Shown here in pieces: positions 17,088 to 25,073 of a stretch of 64,000 nucleotides of DNA. The notes under the pieces were generated by a model. The model saw only the letters and a program-made list of their open reading frames with translations. It was not told the DNA's origin and ran no database searches. Within the stretch, counting starts at the first letter, position 1. Each line of letters starts with the position of its first letter. The position numbers were made by a program, and so were the translations under genes. Source of the DNA: Novosphingobium sp. GTDB lineage: Bacteria; Pseudomonadota; Alphaproteobacteria; Sphingomonadales; Sphingomonadaceae. The stretch covers positions 1 to 64,000 of the forward strand of contig SECS01000001.1 of the NCBI GenBank assembly GCA_004211435.1, in the 5' to 3' direction.

Positions 17088-19392
17088 CTTCCCTCCAATC
17101 GGGGGCACATCCCAGCAACTGCTCGAAACCATAATAGGCCAATTGAAACGCCAGCAAAGATTCCGCGCCGACATTCTGGTTCGCGCCGAGCGGCGTGACG
17201 CCGTCCATGCACGAACCGAGTTGCAGGTCGGCCAGCGGTACGTTGCGATCGTTCTCGCCCAAAAACCAGCGATAAGCCCGGCGCCCGTGTTCGAGCCAAA
17301 GCGACGATGCCGGATCGCAGCGCCGTGCCGTCACGCAGGCGTCGATCGCCGCCCAGGCTTCGAGCGGCTGCTGGTCGAATGGCAGGATATCGCCGGTTCG
17401 GCCGAAGCTTTCGGACCCGACAGGGCGGAACTGGCCCGAGGCGCCACATTGATTGGCCATGACCCAGCGCAGGCTGTCGATCCCGGCTTCGATCCAGTCC
17501 GGCCGCCCGCTCACCCGTCCGCATTCGATGAGCGCTTGCGACAGGCGCGGATTGTCGTAGCCGATGATAGTCTCGAACCACGTCCAGTCTGGCCGACGCG
17601 TGCCGCAGAGCAGCTTGTCGAGCAGATCGCCGCATCGCTCGACGATCGCGCGGGCCGTACGGTTGCCGGCATCCACTTCGAGCAATGCGGCCGCCCCGAG
17701 CGCGGCGAAAGCGATGGCGCGCGGCGCCTCGAACTCGAAGGCGATCTCGGCATGCGAGGCGAAGCCGTGCGCCGCCCAGTTGCGCATGCCGGCCAGGCGC
17801 GAGTTCGCCGCGGTATCGCCGAGCGCCCAGATCGTCCGGCCATTGCTGTCTTCCGATCCGATGTCTTCGCACCAGGAGCGGTCGTAGTTCATGAAGTTGC
17901 GGAAGCGCTTTGCATCCGGGTTCCACGCGTATTGCAGGAACGATGCGAAGGTGCTGGCCCGGCGCAGTTCCTCGCCGGGGCTGCGCCAAGGCACGCGGTT
18001 CACCAGCATCAGCGCACGCACGTTGTCGTCGAGACAATAGCCGTGGTGGCGGTTGGGCACGGCATAGTGCCCGTGCTGGAGCATGCCGGTACCGTCGCAG
18101 AGCGCGTCGAAGGCCGCCAGTCCCGGCGCCACGCGCTCGACCGCGGCGGGCACGGCGCGGCCCGGGGCGACGGCGGACTCGAGCATGGCCTTGGCATTGG
18201 CGGCGAAATGCCGCCAGATGGTCTGCCGCCCGCGACGATAGGTGCGAAGCTGCAGCGCCTCGAGCTCCGCCGGATGATCGAGCAGCCGCGCGACGGCCTG
18301 GGCGATTGCCTCGGAGTCGTTGGGCTCGACGAGCATCCCGCCGGTGTCTGACAGCAGTTCTCGTGCGTGGATATAGGGGGTCGAGACAATCGCCCGGCCC
18401 AGCGCGACGGCATAGCTCAGTGTCCCGGAGGTCGCCTGCTGAAGGTTGAGATAGGGCGTCATGTAGATGTCGCAGTCCTCCAGCATCGCGACGAGTTCGT
18501 CGGCATCGAGGAAGCGGTTCACCCACTCGATATGATCGCCCACGCCAAGGCTCTTGGCGAGCGCCTCGAGGCTCTGACGATAGGCCTCGCCATGACGGCG
18601 CAATTCGTTGGGATGCGAGACGCCGACGATGCGATAGACCACGTCGGGATGGCGCGCGACGATGGCGGGCAAAGCCTCGATCGCGGTTTCGAGCCCTTTG
18701 CCAGGCCCCAGCAGACCGAAAGTCATCAGCTTGCGCGGAGTGTGCTTTTCTTCCGCGTGCGAGAGGCGCAGCGGCCGATCGGGCGCGCCGTGCTCGATTA
18801 CACTGACGCGGTCGCTCTGCGCGCCGTAACGCTCGATCAACAGCCGGCGCCCGGTCTGGCACATGACCATGATATGACTTGCGCGCGCCACGAGGCGGCG
18901 CGTGATGACGTCCTGCTTCTTCGAAGGTTGGGACAAGACCGTGTGGAGGGTCACGATCAGCGGCGCCGCGATCCGCTCGACCAGACCGAGAACATGTTCG
19001 CCGCTGTCGCCGCCGAAGATACCGAACTCATGCTGAAGCCAGACCGCATCGACCCCATCTTCATTCATGCGGCGCGCGGCTTCGGCGTAGGAAGCGCGCT
19101 CTGAACGCAGGATTTCAGCATGGGCCTGATCGTGGTCGACCGGATCGTCGAGGTCCTGAAGCGCATAGACGTCGAGCCGGGTCTCGGGCTGGAAAATGCC
19201 GAGTTGATCGACGATGTCGGTGGTGAAGGTTGCGATACCGCATTTGCGCGGGGCGAAATTGCCCACCAACGCCACGCGCATCGATCGCGCAGACCTGTAC
19301 GAAGCGAGAGCCCTGGGTTCGAGTGAAACGACCGCCAAGGCAGGATCGCAGGCCGGCCGATCGCCATCACTCCCCAGAAGCACGTTCTCCAT
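17068..19392 (-). CDS. GT4-like glycosyltransferase fused to a helical C-terminal domain
   Basis: This 774-residue protein has an N-terminal GT-B glycosyltransferase (about 40-410). It begins with GNFAPRKCGIATFT and contains VIEHGAPD, KLMTFGLLGPGKGLETAIEALP and the donor-site region YLNLQQATSGTLSYAVALG. The C-terminal half (about 420-774) is helical and Trp-rich, with HHGYCLDDNVRAL and CEDIGSEDSNGRTIWALG, and resembles an alpha/alpha-barrel glycan-active domain. The ATG at 19392 follows GAAGGG; upstream codons lack support. It is the first gene of an operon with the GH130-like gene. An upstream GAAAC-N16-CGTT box suggests EcfG control. The acceptor is unknown. Confidence 0.82.
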   Translation of the reverse strand: MENVLLGSDGDRPACDPALAVVSLEPRALASYRSARSMRVALVGNFAPRKCGIATFTTDIVDQLGIFQPETRLDVYALQDLDDPVDHDQAHAEILRSERASYAEAARRMNEDGVDAVWLQHEFGIFGGDSGEHVLGLVERIAAPLIVTLHTVLSQPSKKQDVITRRLVARASHIMVMCQTGRRLLIERYGAQSDRVSVIEHGAPDRPLRLSHAEEKHTPRKLMTFGLLGPGKGLETAIEALPAIVARHPDVVYRIVGVSHPNELRRHGEAYRQSLEALAKSLGVGDHIEWVNRFLDADELVAMLEDCDIYMTPYLNLQQATSGTLSYAVALGRAIVSTPYIHARELLSDTGGMLVEPNDSEAIAQAVARLLDHPAELEALQLRTYRRGRQTIWRHFAANAKAMLESAVAPGRAVPAAVERVAPGLAAFDALCDGTGMLQHGHYAVPNRHHGYCLDDNVRALMLVNRVPWRSPGEELRRASTFASFLQYAWNPDAKRFRNFMNYDRSWCEDIGSEDSNGRTIWALGDTAANSRLAGMRNWAAHGFASHAEIAFEFEAPRAIAFAALGAAALLEVDAGNRTARAIVERCGDLLDKLLCGTRRPDWTWFETIIGYDNPRLSQALIECGRVSGRPDWIEAGIDSLRWVMANQCGASGQFRPVGSESFGRTGDILPFDQQPLEAWAAIDACVTARRCDPASSLWLEHGRRAYRWFLGENDRNVPLADLQLGSCMDGVTPLGANQNVGAESLLAFQLAYYGFEQLLGCAPDWREDAAQSH

Positions 19393-19446
19393 GATTGACC
19401 CTTCTCGATTGCAGACGCACGTCCGCCCGCACGCCGCTGACCATTC

Positions 19447-19471
19447 AACGACCTGCGTCGGGGAAGGTTTC
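19447..19471 (-). promoter_or_regulatory. Possible EcfG-type promoter of the glycosyltransferase-GH130 operon
   Basis: The minus strand reads GAAAC, 16 bases, CGTT, one mismatch from consensus in the -35 box, 55 bases upstream of the ATG at 19392. Confidence 0.45.
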
Positions 19472-19580
19472 TTGCACTGCACAATTTTCGGACGAAGTGA
19501 TGGCGCGGATCGCCGAATGCTCGACCCGGGTGGGGAGCACTCCGGAATGCCCCCAGCCGATATCGATGGCGACGTTCCGA

Positions 19581-19880
19581 TCAGGCGACGGGCGCGGGCT
19601 CATGCGGGCGATCGCCCGCCGCATCCTTGCGGTGCGGAGACAGCAAGTAGCGCCAGACGCCGACCCCGTTGATGACCAGAAGGACCACGTTCTGCATGCC
19701 GATGCCCTCGCTATCGGGCTGGAGAAAACCCCAGGCGATCAGCGCCAGCGAGGACGTCACGAACACCACCATGGCATAGCCGGTCCATCGCCGACCGAGA
19801 TCGAGCGAGACCAGGAGAGCCGCGATCGTCGCCGCGATCGCGCCGTAATATTGCAGCCCGGTGAGGACAGCTTCGTTCAT
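19581..19880 (-). CDS. Small membrane protein (99 aa)
   Basis: This 99-residue protein has three predicted transmembrane helices (about residues 10-25, 33-52 and 62-78) and a charged His-rich tail. I do not recognise a family beyond a general likeness to small inner-membrane proteins of unknown function. It is the third gene of a run on the minus strand behind an EcfG-type sigma gene and a receiver gene, with a 24-base gap, so it is likely in the same stress operon. Function unknown. Confidence 0.65.
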   Translation of the reverse strand: MNEAVLTGLQYYGAIAATIAALLVSLDLGRRWTGYAMVVFVTSSLALIAWGFLQPDSEGIGMQNVVLLVINGVGVWRYLLSPHRKDAAGDRPHEPAPVA

Positions 19881-19904
19881 GGCGCCACCGTCAAAATAGA
19901 GAGT

Positions 19905-20327
19905 TCAACTGGCCGCGCGAAAGCAGAGATTGAGTTCTGGCGGCACGTTCTCGGCCTCACCGTTCAACGCCATCGACACGGCCGCCAGAATCGCGTGGTG
20001 CGAAAACGGTTTCTGCACCACGCCCAGCGCAGTGGGTGCCGGCGTACCGATCTGTGCAGGGTTCGCCGTGACATAGACGATCACCGTGCCATAGCGCTCT
20101 GCAAGCTGTTGCGCGATCGTCAGACCCGACGGCCCGTCACGCAGATTGAGATCGACGAGCGCCACTTCGGGCCATTCGTCGAGTGCATGCGCGGAAGCCT
20201 GATCCGGAACGATGCCGACCACCTTGTGGCCAGCATCGGTAAGGATGTCTTCGAGTTGGAGCGCCACCAGAAACTCGTCCTCGACGATAAGGACGTTGGC
20301 GCTCGTACGGGTCGTCGTTTGCAGCAT
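19905..20327 (-). CDS. Single-domain response regulator, PhyR-receiver-like
   Basis: This 140-residue receiver domain has Glu16-Asp17, phosphoacceptor Asp59 in ALVDLNLRDGPSG, Thr in VYVTANPAQ and Lys in VQKPF. The ADGxSG/TAxPxx-type pattern is close to the receiver half of PhyR encoded at 35.6 kb, suggesting it is served by the same HWE kinases. It starts eight bases after the stop of the EcfG-like sigma gene, so both are co-expressed. No output domain is present. It may compete with PhyR for phosphate or relay it; that is inference. Confidence 0.85.
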   Translation of the reverse strand: MLQTTTRTSANVLIVEDEFLVALQLEDILTDAGHKVVGIVPDQASAHALDEWPEVALVDLNLRDGPSGLTIAQQLAERYGTVIVYVTANPAQIGTPAPTALGVVQKPFSHHAILAAVSMALNGEAENVPPELNLCFRAAS

Positions 20328-20335
20328 CTGCTTTT

Positions 20336-20986
20336 TCAGGCCGCCCTGGCTTCCAGAGCCTGGGGGTTGGCGATCCGCGCCAGTTCGTCAAAGAACGCGC
20401 CGACCGCATCGCCCGACAGGACGAAGTTGTGACGGAAGTCCGGCAACTTGCCCGAAGCGAGAACATGGCTCAGCATTGCGCGAGCGCGACAGATCCGGCT
20501 CTTCACCGTACCCAACGCGATTCCACAGATATCGGCAATTTCCTCATAGGAAAGGCTGCCGATGGCGACCAGGATAAGGGCTTCGCGATAAGTGTCGGGA
20601 ACGACGGCCAGCGCGCGCAGCACGTCCGAGAGCTCGACCGCGCTTTCCTGCGAGGCGGGTGCGCGCAGCACGCGCTCGGCAACGCCCTCGTCGTAATCAC
20701 CATGAAAGCGAGCACGGCGCGCTTCGCTGTAGAAGTGGTTGCGCAAGATCGTGAAGGTCCATGCCTTGAAGTTGGTGCCCGCGCGATAACGCTCACGTGC
20801 AGCCCAGGCACGCAGCAGCGCTTCCTGAGCCAAGTCGTCCGCCCGATCGCGACATCCGCAAAGCCCGCGAGCAAAAGCACGAAGATGGGGTGCGACTTCA
20901 GTGAGCGCGCGCTTGAAATCCCTGTCGCTCAGGGGGGCGAATTCGCGCTCGGCCGTATCAGCCGCCTCATTCATCTCCACCGCCAT
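20336..20986 (-). CDS. EcfG-type ECF sigma factor, second paralogue
   Basis: This 216-residue sigma factor of the EcfG (ECF15-type) group has region 2 with FARGLCGCRDRADDLAQEALLRAW (start FARGL, end LLRAW) near 38-60 and NFKAWTFTILRNHFYSEARR, and region 4 with LSYEEIADICGIALGTVKSR near 144-163. It carries a C-terminal tail of about 40 residues beyond the 181-residue EcfG at 32.8 kb. No anti-sigma factor gene is adjacent, so NepR at 33.4 kb may control both. The ATG at 20986 has GGAGG at ideal spacing. A degenerate EcfG promoter upstream suggests it is activated by, or activates, the general stress cascade. Confidence 0.88.
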   Translation of the reverse strand: MAVEMNEAADTAEREFAPLSDRDFKRALTEVAPHLRAFARGLCGCRDRADDLAQEALLRAWAARERYRAGTNFKAWTFTILRNHFYSEARRARFHGDYDEGVAERVLRAPASQESAVELSDVLRALAVVPDTYREALILVAIGSLSYEEIADICGIALGTVKSRICRARAMLSHVLASGKLPDFRHNFVLSGDAVGAFFDELARIANPQALEARAA

Positions 20987-21021
20987 GCGATAACCTCCGC
21001 TTGTTAATCCTTGACCCCGTT

Positions 21022-21047
21022 AACTGTTCTCGATGCGCGATGGTTCC
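21022..21047 (-). promoter_or_regulatory. Degenerate EcfG-type promoter of the second sigma gene
   Basis: The minus strand reads GGAAC, 17 bases, AGTT, 36 bases upstream of the ATG at 20986. The same AGTT variant occurs upstream of nepR-ecfG, which supports it as a functional -10 box. Confidence 0.45.
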
Positions 21048-21093
21048 CGAGTGCGCAATTTTACACGGAAGCTCATGATCTCGACGATCGCCG

Positions 21094-21119
21094 GGAACCG
21101 CTTTCGCATGCGTCACGTT
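21094..21119 (+). promoter_or_regulatory. EcfG-type promoter of the 103-aa stress gene
   Basis: GGAAC, 17 bases, CGTT, 46 bases upstream of the ATG at 21165. It is divergent from and adjacent to the minus-strand promoter of the sigma gene. Confidence 0.6.
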
Positions 21120-21164
21120 CTTCCCTCACCGGCCCGAAAGTGGCCGTGAGCACAGGAGATCATC

Positions 21165-21476
21165 ATGAGTGACATCGCCGAAACCGCGCCAGCGCAGGCC
21201 GTCACCAGCGACGCCGCGTCGGACAGGGCGCCCGATCCGCGCCGCCACTATTCGAGCCCGGAAGAACTGCGCGAGGACATTGCGCTCGATCTCGACACCC
21301 GCGAGGAACTGTTGCGCCAGTGGCAGAAGGATCTCGATCAGCGGCTCGAGGCAGAGTCCGAAGGAATGAGCGCGTCAGATCCGATTTCGGAAGAGCAGGA
21401 ATCGAAGCTCGCAAGCGAACATCGTCGCGTCAGCAAGGCTCTCGAAAACATCGCCGCGGAACGCCAGCGCATCTAG
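21165..21476 (+). CDS. Small hypothetical stress-associated protein (103 aa)
   Basis: This 103-residue acidic, hydrophilic protein has a disordered N-terminus of about 30 residues rich in Ala, Ser, Asp and Pro. Two helical segments follow, near 33-65 (REDIALDLDTREELLRQWQK) and 80-103. It lacks a signal peptide and membrane segments. Similar short charged proteins are common beside EcfG genes in sphingomonads. I cannot name its function. A near-consensus EcfG promoter, a good ribosome site (AGGAG) and the divergent sigma gene make it a likely stress-regulon member. Confidence 0.7.
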   Translation: MSDIAETAPAQAVTSDAASDRAPDPRRHYSSPEELREDIALDLDTREELLRQWQKDLDQRLEAESEGMSASDPISEEQESKLASEHRRVSKALENIAAERQRI

Positions 21477-21501
21477 CCTGCGTCCGCTCCCCATCCCAGG
21501 T

Positions 21502-21528
21502 GCGCCCCCGCTGGCAAAGCGGGGGCGC
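21502..21528 (+). terminator. GC-rich hairpin after the 103-aa gene
   Basis: A perfect 10-base stem GCGCCCCCGC with a seven-base loop lies 26 bases after the stop. No U tract follows, so termination would be inefficient or Rho-assisted. The remainder of the gap to 21676 shows nothing else. Confidence 0.45.
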
Positions 21529-21676
21529 GGGTCTACTGGGGCCGGCCGCAGTGCCCTTCGCACGACGGCTGACAATCCCTGTTTGGGCGAAATGCCTTGT
21601 AGTGAGCTTTACCGGACTGGTTGCCAAACGACCTTGCCACTTTGCTAACCCGCCTCGGCCGCTTCAAGGCAAGTGC

Positions 21677-22621
21677 TTATAAATCCTTGATCGGTGCCAC
21701 GATCGTTTCTGCGAATTCGGCAAATTTGGCCTTAATACCCGCCTGTTCGCGCGGAAGCTCGCCGCTCGAAGCGAGGTTGAATTCGGTGACACCGGCGTCG
21801 CGATAGCGCTTGAGATCGTCGAGCGATGCATTGCTGTAGACGATCTTGATGATCCGCAGCGCCTCCGGATCACGGCCGGCCTCACGCGTCATCGCCTTGA
21901 GCTCGGCGATTGCGGCAGGCGCCTGATCCACGGGCAGGTTGTAGGGCAGCCAGCCGTCGGCCAACCACGCGACGCGGCGCATGGCGGGCTTGCTCTCGCC
22001 GCCGATCAGGATCGGCACGCCGCCCGGGCGCCTGGGCTTGGGGAAGGAATAAGCATCGGCGAAGGCGAAGTGATCGCCCTGATAGCTCGACCTTTCGTCG
22101 CGCCAAAGGCGGCGCAGCGCGACGATCGCCTCGTCGGTGCGCTTGCCGCGCGTGTGAAAGTCGAGCCCGAGCGCGTCGAACTCTTCCTTGGCCCAGCCGA
22201 CGCCGACGCCGAGCACCACGCGACCGCCGCAGAACGAGTCCAGCGAGGCCAGTTCCTTGGCGAGGGATAGCGGATTGCGCTGCGGCAGGACCAGGATGTT
22301 GCTGCCCACCTCGATCTTCGAGGTCGCTGCCGCGGCCCAGGCCATGCCCATCACCGGATCGACCAGCGGCGCGCGCACGTCGGCCATGGCATAGGTGTCG
22401 TCGCCCCATTGCAGCGGCGCATCGTCCGACTGTTCGGGCATGTCCTGCCCCGAACCCGCGGCATAGGGGTAGGCGCTGTCGGGATAGGCGGCGAACTGGA
22501 CGACATGCTCGGGCAGCCAGTAATGCGCGAAACCCGCCTCCTCGGCGGCGCGCGCCGAATGCCGGATGAAATGGCCATCAGCATAAGGGCCGATGCCGCC
22601 GCAGGTGATGCCCACCTTCAT
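21677..22621 (-). CDS. LLM-class F420-dependent oxidoreductase-like protein
   Basis: This 314-residue luciferase-like barrel belongs to the branch usually annotated as TIGR03619 F420-dependent oxidoreductase. Key parts are HYWLPEHVV near 32-40, SNILVLPQRNPLSLAKELASLD (start SNILV, end LASLD), GVGVGWAKEEFDALG and GGESKPAMRRVAWLADGWLP. Whether this organism makes F420 cannot be seen here; FMN is an alternative cofactor. The gene is divergent from a TetR regulator and a catabolic operon, and may be controlled by that regulator. The ATG is at 22621; substrate unknown. Confidence 0.82.
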   Translation of the reverse strand: MKVGITCGGIGPYADGHFIRHSARAAEEAGFAHYWLPEHVVQFAAYPDSAYPYAAGSGQDMPEQSDDAPLQWGDDTYAMADVRAPLVDPVMGMAWAAAATSKIEVGSNILVLPQRNPLSLAKELASLDSFCGGRVVLGVGVGWAKEEFDALGLDFHTRGKRTDEAIVALRRLWRDERSSYQGDHFAFADAYSFPKPRRPGGVPILIGGESKPAMRRVAWLADGWLPYNLPVDQAPAAIAELKAMTREAGRDPEALRIIKIVYSNASLDDLKRYRDAGVTEFNLASSGELPREQAGIKAKFAEFAETIVAPIKDL

Positions 22622-22724
22622 CGCACACGCTCCTCGTTGCCGCCGCTGACAGACGAACGGCTTGGCAAGGCGCCAAACCTGTCCTAATCCTTACGAATTA
22701 TCAAGCGAGCGGACGGACTGCAGG

Positions 22725-23402
22725 TTGACCGAGAAGGCAAGGCGAATTTCCGAGGCCGCGAGTGGCGGCGAGACCGCGCTGATCCTGGCGGCCGAGCGCC
22801 TGTTTGCCGAGCGCGGGATCGAGGCCGTGGCGTTGCGCCATGTCAACCAAGCGGCGAACCAGCGCAACATGTCGGCCGCACATTACCACTTCGGCTCGCG
22901 TGAGGGACTGGTCCATGCCGTGCTGATGTACCGCTGGCCAGACCTCGATCGGCGCCGCGGCGCCATGCTCGAGGAACGATCGGGCAAGCGCGATCTGCGC
23001 TTCTACCTCGAGGCTTTCATCATGCCGCTGGCAGAGGAGCTGCACCCGCGCGACGGGGGCAATTTCTACATTCGCTTCATGCAGCAATACGAGCGGTTCC
23101 GGCAGGACTACAGCACCGCGCGCCAGTTGACGCCGTTCAGCGTCGAGATCTACGATCATATCGAGCGGCTGATCGGCTATCTGCCCGAGGCCGTCCGCCG
23201 GCTGCGCATCGGCTATCTGATCAACATGATCCATTCGGTCCTGGCGATCGCCGAAGAGCGGCTGGGCCAGGACAAGGTCGCGCCCGCCGAGATCGCGCTG
23301 ATCGCCGCCAACCTGATCGACATGTGCGCGAGCGCGCTGACTGCGCCGCTGTCGATCGACACGCAGGATCTGCTTCCCGGCGAGCCAAGCACACTGCCCT
23401 GA
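22725..23402 (+). CDS. TetR-family transcriptional regulator
   Basis: This regulator of about 225 residues has an N-terminal TetR helix-turn-helix: ILAAERLFAERGIEAVALRHV leads into NQAANQRNMSAAHYHFGSREGL, with the typical HYHFGSRE recognition end (near 45-55). The C-terminal ligand domain is helical and unassigned. The start is uncertain: TTG at 22725 gives MTEKARRISE, and no ATG is available before the DNA-binding domain. It probably controls the SDR-sulfotransferase operon 70 bases downstream and perhaps the divergent LLM gene. Confidence 0.82.
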   Translation: MTEKARRISEAASGGETALILAAERLFAERGIEAVALRHVNQAANQRNMSAAHYHFGSREGLVHAVLMYRWPDLDRRRGAMLEERSGKRDLRFYLEAFIMPLAEELHPRDGGNFYIRFMQQYERFRQDYSTARQLTPFSVEIYDHIERLIGYLPEAVRRLRIGYLINMIHSVLAIAEERLGQDKVAPAEIALIAANLIDMCASALTAPLSIDTQDLLPGEPSTLP

Positions 23403-23472
23403 CGGTCAAGCGCGGCTCGCTTGACCGTAAACTCTAATTCCCTCAGATTAACATATGAGAGGGAGAGTCGCG

Positions 23473-24237
23473 ATGGGCATGCTCGAAGGCAAGGTCGCGC
23501 TGATCACCGGCGCAGGCACCGGAATCGGCAAGGGCACGGCGCTGATGTTCGCCGAGGAGGGCGCCAAGGTCGTCATCGCCGCGCGACGCGAAGCGCCCTT
23601 GCAGGCGGTTTCTGCACTCGCGCCCGCCAGCATCAGCTACGTGCAGATGGACCTGACCAGCGCCGAAGATCGCGCCCGCGCACTGCAGACCGTGATCGAT
23701 CGCCACGGCCGGCTCGACGTGCTTGTCAGCAATGCCGGCGCCCAGCTGTGGAAGAGCTTCGCCGAGACCAGCGACGACGAGATCGAGGATATCTTCGCCA
23801 CCAACCTCGCCGCGACCACGCGCTTCTTTAAGCAGGCGCTGCCCTACCTCGAAGCGAGCCGCGGCAATGTCGTCGTCGTCTCGTCGACAGCCTCGCACTA
23901 CACCTTGGTGCCGACGCAGAAGCTTTCGGTCTACGGCGCCTCGAAGGCCGGGCTCAACCAGCTGACGCGCACGCTGGCGCCCGAGCTCGGGCCGCTCGGC
24001 ATTCGCATCAATGCGGTCGCGCCGGGGCTGACCCGCGGTGAATATTCCGGCGAGAGCCTCGACCTCGAGGCCGACCAGGCGACGCGCGACTGGATTGCCT
24101 CGGTCACCGCGCTTGGCCGCATGGGCGAACCGCGCGACATCGCCGAAGCCATCACCTGGCTCGCCAGCGATCGCGCCGCCTGGATAACCGGCCAGGTCAT
24201 CGATGCGAGCGGCGGCTGGCAGATCGGGCCACGGTGA
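23473..24237 (+). CDS. SDR-family oxidoreductase
   Basis: This 254-residue classical short-chain dehydrogenase has the cofactor motif TGAGTGIGKG at about 10-19, SNAGA near 86-90, catalytic Ser in VVSSTAS, and YGASK with catalytic Tyr and Lys near 153-157. All catalytic residues are intact. The ATG at 23473 has GAGGGAGAG upstream; an ATG 18 bases earlier overlaps that site. It starts a five-gene operon (SDR, SDR, DUF1214-like, sulfotransferase-like, VOC) with 10-13 base gaps. It likely oxidises or reduces a hydroxyl/keto group on the operon's unknown substrate. Confidence 0.88.
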   Translation: MGMLEGKVALITGAGTGIGKGTALMFAEEGAKVVIAARREAPLQAVSALAPASISYVQMDLTSAEDRARALQTVIDRHGRLDVLVSNAGAQLWKSFAETSDDEIEDIFATNLAATTRFFKQALPYLEASRGNVVVVSSTASHYTLVPTQKLSVYGASKAGLNQLTRTLAPELGPLGIRINAVAPGLTRGEYSGESLDLEADQATRDWIASVTALGRMGEPRDIAEAITWLASDRAAWITGQVIDASGGWQIGPR

Positions 24238-24250
24238 GGGGAGACGGATC

Positions 24251-25063
24251 ATGAGCGAAGGCAAGAGCATAGTCGTCACCGGCGCCGCCGGCGGCATCGG
24301 CCGGGCGACCTGCGAGCGACTGGCCAAGGCCGGCTGGCGGGTGCTGGCGACCGATCACGATGCCGGCAAGCTCGCCTGGGCCGAAGGGCTGGCAGGCATC
24401 ACCCCGCTGGCGATCGACGTCTCGTCTGAGGACGACAACCGACGCATGGCGTCCGAGGCCGAAGCCCGTTTCGGCGGGCTCGACGCGGCCGTGTTCAACG
24501 CCGGCATCGGCGGTGGCGGCTCGATCGACGACCTGCCCTTCGTGCAGTTCCAGCGCGTGCTCGGGGTGAACCTCGTGGGTCCCGTACTGGGCATTCGCGC
24601 GGTGCTGCCCCTGCTGCGCCGAAACGGCGGCGGCGCGATCGCCATCACCTCCTCGACGATGGGCGTGGGTGGCGAGGCGGAGAACTGGGCCTATTCGATG
24701 ACCAAGCACGCGCTGATCGGCCTGGTACAGAGCCTGTCGCGCGAGATCGGCTGGGAAGGCATCCGCATCAACGCGCTCTGCCCCGGGCCGACCCGAACCG
24801 CAATCGCCGGCATGGAAGGTCAGGACGGCGTTGCCGAGGCCGATCTGCCGCCGCACTATCATTCGCTGAAGCGCCAGGTGCCGCTGCAGCGCTGGGCCGA
24901 TCCTGACGAGATGGCCTCGGTGCTCGAATTCCTCGTCTCCCCGGCATCGTCCTACGTCAACGGTCACGCGCTCGTCGCCGACGGCGGCGCTGTGGTCGGC
25001 ACGGGGTTGACCCTGCCCAAGACCGGCGCGGCGCGTACCTACCCCCTCGACGACAAGCATTGA
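24251..25063 (+). CDS. SDR-family oxidoreductase
   Basis: This 270-residue classical SDR has TGAAGGIGRA near 10-19, FNAGIGGGG near 82-90, ITSSTMG with the catalytic Ser, and YSMTKHA with Tyr and Lys near 154-158. It has a longer C-terminal tail than its neighbour, ending LPKTGAARTYPLDDKH. The ATG at 24251 follows GGGGAGA. It lies 13 bases after the first SDR gene. Two different SDRs in one operon suggest sequential oxidation steps or opposite stereochemistry; that is inference. Confidence 0.88.
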   Translation: MSEGKSIVVTGAAGGIGRATCERLAKAGWRVLATDHDAGKLAWAEGLAGITPLAIDVSSEDDNRRMASEAEARFGGLDAAVFNAGIGGGGSIDDLPFVQFQRVLGVNLVGPVLGIRAVLPLLRRNGGGAIAITSSTMGVGGEAENWAYSMTKHALIGLVQSLSREIGWEGIRINALCPGPTRTAIAGMEGQDGVAEADLPPHYHSLKRQVPLQRWADPDEMASVLEFLVSPASSYVNGHALVADGGAVVGTGLTLPKTGAARTYPLDDKH

Positions 25064-25073
25064 GGCAACACCC

